This document shows, in pieces, positions 52,402 to 59,272 of a stretch of 64,000 bases of DNA. The notes beneath the pieces were generated by a model that was given only the letters and a program-made list of their open reading frames with translations, searched no databases and was not told the DNA's origin. Every line of letters begins with the position of its first letter. Within the stretch, counting starts at the first letter, position 1. This DNA is from Bacteroidales bacterium (GTDB taxonomy: Bacteria > Bacteroidota > Bacteroidia > Bacteroidales > FEN-979): the NCBI GenBank assembly GCA_023229525.1, contig JALNZC010000013.1:1-64000 (forward strand), given 5' to 3'. Made by a program: the position numbers and the translations under genes.

Positions 52402-52490
52402 GGTTAGCTACGTTTCCCAAAAATGATTAATTGGAGGGGATTAAATGGCCCTTCCAAATCATTGCTTCAACAGATAAAAATGATAAAAAT

Positions 52491-53120
52491 TTATTTGTTA
52501 TGGCAGGTAAGGCAGAGGGCACTGGCGACATTGGTCTTCCGTAGCAGGTGCGCAATTCCGGTTCCGTTGTGTACATTGTGACAGGATGCACATTCCAGTT
52601 TGTTATTGAACAACATGGTCTGTGAAATGGTTCCGGTACCGATTCCTGAAGGATGGGTAGTAGGATTCCACAGACCGGGGTCGGCTGCTGCCAGCGCAGC
52701 GTCGAAAACAAAGGAGATCGGGTGGTCATTCCGCAGATCAGTTCCCACATTGTTGACCGTTGTGATAAAATGAGTCCCGTTTGTTGTACCACCGAAGTTT
52801 TCGAGGGCTACGGTGCCGTCGTGGCAACTCAGACAGAGTTTCGAACTGCCGCTGGGTTGTGTAATGGTTGCTGCTCCGTTAAATGTCGGACTGGTGTATA
52901 GCTGGAAGGTTGCGGTAGTAGATCTGTGGTTCCATAGCGGAGCATCCGGAATGGTGATATCCGCATTGTGCGGTGTGTGACAGCAGATGCAAATCTGTTG
53001 GGTAGTATTCCAGGTCTGCGCTGAAAAATCGTGAGCAGAACCTACGATGGTTTGCCCTAAACCAACATTAACAAGAAAGAAAAATGCCGGCAATGCAGTT
53101 AATAGTTTCTTGATTTTCAT
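52491..53120 (-). CDS. Tetraheme cytochrome c, paralogue of the N-terminal part of the 12-heme protein
   Basis: 209 residues with a signal peptide (ALPAFFFLVNVGLGQ) and four heme motifs: CICCH, CLSCH, CASCH and CLTCH, the last at the very C terminus (CLTCHNK). It aligns along its entire length with the N-terminal 200 residues of the 56393-58072 cytochrome (shared NDHPISFVFDAALAAAD against NDHPLSFIYDATLAAAD; CLSCHDGTVAL against CLSCHDGTIAL). It is the first gene of the second transcription unit, with a possible promoter element at 53223. Confidence 0.88.
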   Translation of the reverse strand: MKIKKLLTALPAFFFLVNVGLGQTIVGSAHDFSAQTWNTTQQICICCHTPHNADITIPDAPLWNHRSTTATFQLYTSPTFNGAATITQPSGSSKLCLSCHDGTVALENFGGTTNGTHFITTVNNVGTDLRNDHPISFVFDAALAAADPGLWNPTTHPSGIGTGTISQTMLFNNKLECASCHNVHNGTGIAHLLRKTNVASALCLTCHNK

Positions 53121-53222
53121 TTTTAGATTGTTTGTTAGTTTGTTTAATTGATATAATTTGAATTGATTATGAGCTCATTAATGTAATTTGACAAAACCAT
53201 TTTTATACTCCGGTAGGGCGAA

Positions 53223-53238
53223 GTCAAAGATTATGCCA
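53223..53238 (-). promoter_or_regulatory. Candidate -24/-12-like promoter of the tetraheme operon
   Basis: The minus strand reads TGGCATAATCTTTGAC, with GG and the second element spaced as in sigma54 promoters (TGGCAC-N5-TTGC), but the -12 GC is GA. A similar TGGCACTAAATTTGAC lies at 59163-59178 before the other cytochrome operon. An alternative reading is a housekeeping -7 box around the TTTG. The 53121-53489 gap otherwise holds only the repeats at 53436. Confidence 0.35.
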
Positions 53239-53435
53239 AAAACAATAATAATAGGGATGGATGGCTATACGGCTATTATTTTTGCCCGGATTGAGTAAAA
53301 ATTATAACAGGACAGTAGTTGTAAATGCCACAAATTTAATTACATAATAAATGTTTTCCAGATTATTTTCATATCCTGGAAGTTTATCGTTTTTCTTTGG
53401 AAAAACAAGAGATCGAAAGAGTAACCGGAATATAA

Positions 53436-53478
53436 AATCCGGGTGGGTCAATTCACTCAATCCGGGGTGGGGCAAATT
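53436..53478. promoter_or_regulatory. Direct repeat, possible enhancer sites for the sigma54 regulator
   Basis: AATCCGGGTGGGTCAATT (53436-53453) and AATCCGGGGTGGGGCAAATT (53459-53478) are 23 bases apart. They lie about 200-250 bases upstream of the candidate promoter at 53223, a normal distance for enhancer-binding proteins, and directly beside the regulator gene that ends at 53490. The role is inference. Confidence 0.4.
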
Positions 53479-53489
53479 ACCCAACTGCC

Positions 53490-54869
53490 TCATAGACTGT
53501 ATTTCTTCATCTTATAACGGAGGGTATCACGGGTAATCCCAAGCAATCTGGCCGCCCGGGTCTGATTTTGGCTGGTCTTTTTCAGTGCAGTGATGATGGT
53601 CTGTTTCTCAATGTCATACAATGATGTGCCTTCGGCGAAGAATCCTCCCACTTCTTCGGATGCACGTTGCAAAGGTTTCTGTTCCTCTTTAAGTTTCACC
53701 ATTTCGGCAGGCAGGCTTTCAGCATGGATAATATCGCTTGTTTCAAGAATGACAGCCCGTTCGATAACATTGCGCAATTCCCGTATATTTCCAGGCCAGT
53801 TGTACATTTCAAGAAGTTGTTTGGCCGCAGGATCGATCATCTGGATATTTTTTCTGAAGCGGGAATTGAAATATCTAAGGAAATGATCGGAAAGTAATGG
53901 GATATCCTCCGTATGTTCACGCAGTGGCGGGATGATGATGCGGAAAACCGTAAGACGGTAATACAGATCTTCGCGAAAGGTCTTCTCTTCAATGGAACGT
54001 TTCATGTCTTTGTTGGTCGCGGCGATGATGCGGATGTCGACCGGAATATCGGCAGTACCGCTGATCCGGCGGATCACCCTGTTTTCGATTACGCCGAGAA
54101 GTTTCACCTGGGTAGCCTGGTTGATCTCCCCGATCTCATCCAGGAAAACGGTGCCTCCTTCAGCCATCTCGAACAGTCCTTTCTTAAGTTTTTTTGCATC
54201 GGTAAAAGCCCCCTGTTCATGACCGAAAAGTTCGCTCTCCAGCAGTGTTTCGGGGAGCGAGGAGCAATTGATTGTGACAAAGGGCTTACTGGCCCGGCTG
54301 CTTTCGTTGTGGATAGCGTGCGCGAAAAGGTCTTTCCCCGTGCCACTTTCACCCAGCAGCAGAATGGTGGTGGTATTGATCCGGGCTATCTTCTTCGACA
54401 ACTGGATGATCTTGAGAATTTCGGGTGAGCGGCCGACAATATGGTCGAAGGTGACTTTTTCCTTGTGTTGCCGCCTGAGCAACTGAACCTCGTTGTTGAC
54501 GCTGATCTTCTCCCGGATTATGTCTATAATAGCATAGATTTCCTTGAAGGAAAAGGGTTTGTTTATATATTCCTGGGCCCCGAGTTTCATTGCCTTGACC
54601 GCGGTATCGATCGAACCGTAAGCAGTCATAAAAACAATGTTGGTATCCTCGTGCATGGCCCGGATTCGTGTGATCACCTCCAGCCCCTGGATACCAGGGA
54701 GTTTATTGTCGACAAAGGTAATGTCGGGAAACTGTGATTCAAAGAGCTGCAGCCCCTCTTCCCCGCTCTCGGCGGTAAACACGGAATATCCCTGCGCCTT
54801 CAATTTTTTTTCAAATGACCAGCGAATCAGCTGTTCATCATCGATCACCAATATTTTCAAAGTTTGCAT
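53490..54869 (-). CDS. NtrC-family sigma54-dependent response regulator
   Basis: 459 residues: receiver domain with D10/D11 and phosphoacceptor D54 (ITFVDNKLPG); AAA+ domain with Walker A GESGTGKD, the sigma54-contact loop GAFTDA (usually GAFTGA), Walker B GGTVFLDEIG and arginine-finger region FREDLYYRL; and a Fis-type helix-turn-helix at the C terminus (NQTRAARLLGITRDTLRYKMKK). It activates sigma54 promoters after phosphorylation by the kinase encoded 36 bases upstream. It sits between the two cytochrome transcription units, which are its likely targets. Confidence 0.93.
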   Translation of the reverse strand: MQTLKILVIDDEQLIRWSFEKKLKAQGYSVFTAESGEEGLQLFESQFPDITFVDNKLPGIQGLEVITRIRAMHEDTNIVFMTAYGSIDTAVKAMKLGAQEYINKPFSFKEIYAIIDIIREKISVNNEVQLLRRQHKEKVTFDHIVGRSPEILKIIQLSKKIARINTTTILLLGESGTGKDLFAHAIHNESSRASKPFVTINCSSLPETLLESELFGHEQGAFTDAKKLKKGLFEMAEGGTVFLDEIGEINQATQVKLLGVIENRVIRRISGTADIPVDIRIIAATNKDMKRSIEEKTFREDLYYRLTVFRIIIPPLREHTEDIPLLSDHFLRYFNSRFRKNIQMIDPAAKQLLEMYNWPGNIRELRNVIERAVILETSDIIHAESLPAEMVKLKEEQKPLQRASEEVGGFFAEGTSLYDIEKQTIITALKKTSQNQTRAARLLGITRDTLRYKMKKYSL

Positions 54870-54905
54870 CTAAAGGTATTGGTTCATCCAACAAACGGGA
54901 ACTTG

Positions 54906-56360
54906 CTAATTTACCGGAAGAGAAATATAGAATGTGCAGCCTTTGTCAGGATTGTTCTCAACCCTGATCTCCCCCTGGTGCATATCAATGATCTCCTTGA
55001 CAATGGCCAATCCAAGACCCGTTCCCTGGGTCCGGGTGGTGTAAAAGGGTTTGAAGATATCCGGCAGTTTGTCCTCAGGAATACCGATACCGGTATCCCT
55101 GACCGCGATTTGTACCTTTTTCCCGGCAGCCGACCAGGAGGTCTCATAAGTGATGGTGCCACGTACATCCGATGCCTGCACTGCATTCAAACCCAGGTTC
55201 AGCAGCACATTCTCCACCTGTTCCGGGTCGAAATAAAAGAGCGGTATATCTTTGCCCAATTCCACCTTGAAATTAATCTTTTTATTGATAGCCTGATTCT
55301 CAAGAAAAAAAACAACCGATTTAATAATTTCATTGATGTCGGCTTCCTGTGGATTAAGATCCTTCGAGCGGGAGTAGTTGAGGAGGTTTGAAACTGCTTT
55401 ATTCACGCGGTTTGCCTGTCGCTGGATCTCCTCAAGTACCGGTTTATTTTCGGTATCCTTGGTTTCCTCAATAATAATTTCAATGGCATTCGCTATTCCG
55501 GTGATCGGGTTGCGGATTTCGTGGGCCAGCCGGGCCGACATCTCCCCGATAGTGGCCAGTTTCTGTGAAGTCCTGATCTCCTGTTGATGGTATTTCTGAA
55601 GCTCATTCTGTGTCTGCTGGAAATGTCCCACCATTTCGTTGAAACTTTTTCCCAACCGGCCCAATTCGGTTGACTTCGGGATAGTAAGTCGTTCGTTGAG
55701 GTTCCCCTGGTTAATGACATTGATGGCCTTTTGGAACTCAGAAAGCGACTTCCTGACGATCTTGTAATGGAGGGTTAAAACAAACCCGAGAACAAGTAAG
55801 ATCAGGATCACCGTGAAGATAAAGCTGAACTGACGGGTGAAAGCAATGGTGTCGCCCGGGGAGTGCATGGCGAAATCGATTCCGATATACCCCAGGATGG
55901 GTTTGGTAGATGCATGACAATTATAGCAGGTCGGACTGTTTTTCAGGCGGATGATAGCCCGGGAAAAAGGAACGTTTGCATCCTGGAATGTCGTCAGGGT
56001 GATGTCGTTAGGTAAGGACGCAAGCTTCCGAAGGTTAATGGTATCGAATTCATTCGGATTGAATTGGGAAGGGTATAGCACTTTCCCATCGGCATCAATT
56101 AAATAAGAATGAATAACCTGCCCGTTCTTGTCAAGCTGACGCAGACTTGGTTTGATGATCCGGCCGTCATGCACGGCTACGATCTGGCCCTTCATCAGAG
56201 TGAGTACCGACAAAATATCCTCTTTTGCATTCTCGTAGATCTTTTTGCTGAGGTAATAATTATAGATGTAAAAAGAGAAGAAGGACATTACCGTAATGAC
56301 CACGATGATGGTTGTTACAATTTTAAACCGGAAGGAGGTAAAATTAATTTCTATTTTCAT
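54906..56360 (-). CDS. Sensor histidine kinase with a heme c motif in its extracytoplasmic domain
   Basis: 484 residues: transmembrane helix 1 (about 13-36), an extracytoplasmic domain of about 140 residues, transmembrane helix 2 (about 178-198), HAMP (about 200-252), a coiled linker, HisKA with phosphoacceptor H280 (RLAHEIRNP), and HATPase with NVLLNLGLNA, DTGIGIP and GTGLGLAIV. The sensor domain contains CYNCH (C145, C148, H149) in NSPTCYNCHAS, a canonical c-type heme attachment site. This resembles heme-c sensor domains of redox-responsive kinases. It lies 32 bases downstream of the 12-heme cytochrome gene, so sensor and electron carriers are made together. Confidence 0.92.
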   Translation of the reverse strand: MKIEINFTSFRFKIVTTIIVVITVMSFFSFYIYNYYLSKKIYENAKEDILSVLTLMKGQIVAVHDGRIIKPSLRQLDKNGQVIHSYLIDADGKVLYPSQFNPNEFDTINLRKLASLPNDITLTTFQDANVPFSRAIIRLKNSPTCYNCHASTKPILGYIGIDFAMHSPGDTIAFTRQFSFIFTVILILLVLGFVLTLHYKIVRKSLSEFQKAINVINQGNLNERLTIPKSTELGRLGKSFNEMVGHFQQTQNELQKYHQQEIRTSQKLATIGEMSARLAHEIRNPITGIANAIEIIIEETKDTENKPVLEEIQRQANRVNKAVSNLLNYSRSKDLNPQEADINEIIKSVVFFLENQAINKKINFKVELGKDIPLFYFDPEQVENVLLNLGLNAVQASDVRGTITYETSWSAAGKKVQIAVRDTGIGIPEDKLPDIFKPFYTTRTQGTGLGLAIVKEIIDMHQGEIRVENNPDKGCTFYISLPVN

Positions 56361-56392
56361 TCAATCCTGCATTAAAAAACGTTTTTTTAGGA

Positions 56393-58072
56393 TCAGTAAG
56401 TTTCAGGGTTATGATTTTCCCCATGGCATACAAGCCGGCAGCTGCCATGACGGACCCCGGTATCTGTGAACTGGATGATCCCTCCGGAAGGACTTACCAC
56501 AGCGGTATTAAAATTAACGAGGTTGGAGTTGTTCGTTGTCGTGCCGGGACTGCCTATACCATGTGCATCATGGCAGACATTGCAGGGTGTGCGCTCTTCT
56601 ACGATATGTAAACGATGTCTCGGGAAGCTATTGATATTGTTGATAATGTTGTTCCGGTTATGACAGGTGTAGCAAAGAGCATAGGCAGCGGCCGATTCCG
56701 TGGTATTATCGGCTGTAAGGTACTGTGCTTTCATGATATGTGGATAGATCGATCCGTGGGGGCCGGCCGGAGAACCGGTACCATCACTGGCGTGACAGGC
56801 GGTACAGTAAATTACAGTGGAGGCCGTATTGGGTGCGATCAGATTCCCTGTGATCTCCGTATTGTTCCGTGGTCCGACCACCGGATGGAACGAGGGGTTA
56901 GTCGTGGCAAATTCAAGACGTACATTGTTTTGTACGATAACGCGGGGAGAGGCCGGTGGGGCCATCCCTGGAGTATTGGTATGACAACGGTAACAGATCT
57001 GGTACTCGTAAACAGCCGGGTTTACCTGACTCCCATTCTGGTCGATCCCTTTTACACCGGTGATAAAGCCATTCACGTTGGGCGCCACAGCCGTGGTATT
57101 GTTGGCCTGGTGGGCATTATGACAGTCGGTGCACTCTACATGGTTTGTGCTCACCAGCGCATTCTCAACAGGGTCGTGAATCCCTTGGTAGCCATATACA
57201 TTGTGCTTGTAGGTTTTTGCAGCTTGAGCCTGGATGTTCTTAACTGCCACGTTTCCATTATGGCAATCGAGGCAGTTATTTTCCTCGGGAAGCCAATCCA
57301 TCAAACGGAGTTTCCCGGCGGCGGAATGGGGATTATGACAGTTTTCGCACCCATTATCGGCAACTGTAGTATACGGGCTATGGAACCAGGGATTGGGGGC
57401 GACGCCATTCCAGGTGCTGGTTGAGTTACGGTGGCTTGCAGTAACCCAATTTGCAGGTGTATGGCAAACAAGACAAAGGTTCGATGCCTGTGTAGTAGCC
57501 ACGAGAAAAGCTGAATAGATATTCTTGTGTGGATCATGACAGGAGGTACACTGGAGTTTACCGTTCTCCAACTTTACAGGACCGGTGAGGGTAGCCGGAT
57601 TCACCAGTTGTCCGTCGGCGGCTGCGAGTGTAGCATCATAGATAAACGAGAGCGGGTGGTCGTTGGAGATATCCTTGGTGAGGTTGCTCACCCCAGTAGG
57701 CATTGTCGTAACGCCGCCAGCCATGATAATCGGCGTTGTACGGCTGATGATGCTTCCAAGGGCAATGGTACCATCGTGACAGGAGAGACAGAGGATCGAT
57801 GCCCCGTCGGGTTGTCCGAGAATAGCCTGTGTAGTGGAACTGGCATAAAGGGTATAGGTTAGTCCCGGGTCAGACCGGTTCCACAGGGGGTGATCCGGCC
57901 GTGAATTATGAGGTGCATGGCAAAAAATGCATATTTCGGATTCTGTAGTTGCTTTGATGGCGCCGGGTCCACTTACCGACAGGTTATGCTTTGTGGATAC
58001 TATGGTTTGTGAATAAACAGCCAGCGGTATCCAGAACAACTGCAGCAGGCTGATCTTCAGTAGTCTAATCAT
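56393..58072 (-). CDS. Dodecaheme-type cytochrome c (11 CxxCH and one CX3CH)
   Basis: 559 residues with a signal peptide (SLLQLFWIPLAVYSQ). Heme motifs in order are CIFCH, CLSCH, CTSCH, CLVCH, CENCH, CLDCH, CTDCH, CYRCH, CTACH, CYTCH and CNVCH, with a final CRLVCH. Doubled-CxxCH spacing (CENCHNPH, CTDCHNAH) is visible. The first four hemes form a module also encoded alone at 52491-53120. The C terminus CHGENHNPETY resembles the ends of large Geobacter-type outer-surface cytochromes, from memory. It is predicted to be periplasmic or surface-bound and to store or conduct electrons. The start codon overlaps the NHL gene stop (TAATG). Confidence 0.92.
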   Translation of the reverse strand: MIRLLKISLLQLFWIPLAVYSQTIVSTKHNLSVSGPGAIKATTESEICIFCHAPHNSRPDHPLWNRSDPGLTYTLYASSTTQAILGQPDGASILCLSCHDGTIALGSIISRTTPIIMAGGVTTMPTGVSNLTKDISNDHPLSFIYDATLAAADGQLVNPATLTGPVKLENGKLQCTSCHDPHKNIYSAFLVATTQASNLCLVCHTPANWVTASHRNSTSTWNGVAPNPWFHSPYTTVADNGCENCHNPHSAAGKLRLMDWLPEENNCLDCHNGNVAVKNIQAQAAKTYKHNVYGYQGIHDPVENALVSTNHVECTDCHNAHQANNTTAVAPNVNGFITGVKGIDQNGSQVNPAVYEYQICYRCHTNTPGMAPPASPRVIVQNNVRLEFATTNPSFHPVVGPRNNTEITGNLIAPNTASTVIYCTACHASDGTGSPAGPHGSIYPHIMKAQYLTADNTTESAAAYALCYTCHNRNNIINNINSFPRHRLHIVEERTPCNVCHDAHGIGSPGTTTNNSNLVNFNTAVVSPSGGIIQFTDTGVRHGSCRLVCHGENHNPETY

Positions 58073-59079
58073 TACTTTCCTCCGTTCATGAGTTGAAATA
58101 CCTGTATTCTCGAATTATAGCTATCAGCAATATAGATCTGGTCGCGATTATCAATATAAATACCAGAGGGCATCCAGAACTCCATGTTCCCGTGTCCGCG
58201 TGTACCAAAGGTGTATAGTAACTGCCCCTGCGGGTTAAAGATCTGTACGGCGCTGAACAGGGCATCAGCAATATAAATATTGCCGTAGGAGTCAGTGGCG
58301 ATCCCTTTCGGACGGGCGAAATCGCCACTGCCGTCACCAGGTTTACCGAACTGAGAGATGAATTCGCCATCAGCGGAAAAGATCTGAATGCGAAAATTCA
58401 AGGCATCCACGATATATACTTTGCCATTCCTGTCGACCCACACTGAGGTTGGATAATTGAATTCACCAGGTGCAGTGCCTCTTTTCCCGAACCGTTTCAA
58501 CACTTTCCCATATTCATCCAGCACTGATACCCGGTGGGCATTGGTCTCCACCAACCAGATCCGGTGATCCGACGGCACCCAGGCTATCCCTGTAGGCCGG
58601 TCGAAAGTGGAGTCGGTAAGCAGTGTGAGCGACTTTTTATCCGGTGTACATAAAAAAATCTTATTATAATAGGAATCGGTGAAAAGAAAACTATTTTCCT
58701 TGAAAGGTGTAATACCTACCAGGGAGGGGAAATTTTTGTACTTTTTATTTCTGAAGTGGGTTATTTCACCCACTTTGTCTTTCACCTTGAAGATCACCCC
58801 GTTCTCCTGGTCAAGTACATACAAAGAAAGGGAATCCTTTGCAATAACACCTACCGGACGTGTTAGTTCCATTGAGTTTTTTTTACCCAGAATGAGTTCG
58901 GCGATGCGTGTACCGAGACTGCGTTTTGGTTTTTCATTGGCAAGTGGAGGATATTGAGATATCCAGGCAATATAAGGCGAATCCTCAACCTTTCGGACAA
59001 ACTCCTGCGCCCGAGCCTGAAACACGCCACAGGTATAAATTATGATAAACAGGATGATGATTATTCTGTTAGTTTGCAT
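58072..59079 (-). CDS. NHL-repeat six-bladed beta-propeller protein
   Basis: 335 residues with a signal peptide (IIIILFIIIYTCGVFQARAQ). Blades include RPVGVIAKDSLSLYVLD, RPTGIAWVPSDHRIWLVE, YPTSVWVDRNGKVYIVD, RPKGIATDSYGNIYIAD and MPSGIYIDNRDQIYIAD. NHL propellers often accompany multiheme cytochromes of metal-reducing bacteria; their exact role is unsettled. It is the first gene of the transcription unit propeller-cytochrome-kinase-regulator. A frameshifted homologue is at 51332-52401. Confidence 0.92.
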   Translation of the reverse strand: MQTNRIIIILFIIIYTCGVFQARAQEFVRKVEDSPYIAWISQYPPLANEKPKRSLGTRIAELILGKKNSMELTRPVGVIAKDSLSLYVLDQENGVIFKVKDKVGEITHFRNKKYKNFPSLVGITPFKENSFLFTDSYYNKIFLCTPDKKSLTLLTDSTFDRPTGIAWVPSDHRIWLVETNAHRVSVLDEYGKVLKRFGKRGTAPGEFNYPTSVWVDRNGKVYIVDALNFRIQIFSADGEFISQFGKPGDGSGDFARPKGIATDSYGNIYIADALFSAVQIFNPQGQLLYTFGTRGHGNMEFWMPSGIYIDNRDQIYIADSYNSRIQVFQLMNGGK

Positions 59080-59135
59080 CAGATCCGGGAGGGTTTTTTA
59101 CAGGTAATCCGGAGATCGTCCGGGTTTCAATTCTT

Positions 59136-59178
59136 AACAAAATTAGAATTTTGTTGCAACTAGTCAAATTTAGTGCCA
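59136..59178 (-). promoter_or_regulatory. Candidate promoter and palindrome before the NHL-cytochrome operon
   Basis: The minus strand carries TGGCACTAAATTTGAC (59163-59178), with sigma54-like GG spacing but GA in place of the -12 GC. The part TAAATTTG also fits the housekeeping -7 box perfectly. Just downstream is the perfect palindrome AACAAAATT-AG-AATTTTGTT (59136-59155), where transcription would begin. The assignment of the sigma factor is open. Confidence 0.4.
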
Positions 59179-59272
59179 AACAATAGAAATAGCGAAAGGA
59201 GAATACGATAAGTCCACAATACAATATTTTATTATCTTTTTCGTACTTTTATCTGGATTGAATATTAAAAAC

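Noticed and set aside
58754..58775. Palindrome AAGTGGGT/ACCCACTT as a regulatory site
   Set aside because: It lies inside the NHL-propeller coding sequence and is explained by codons; no second copy with the same layout was found.
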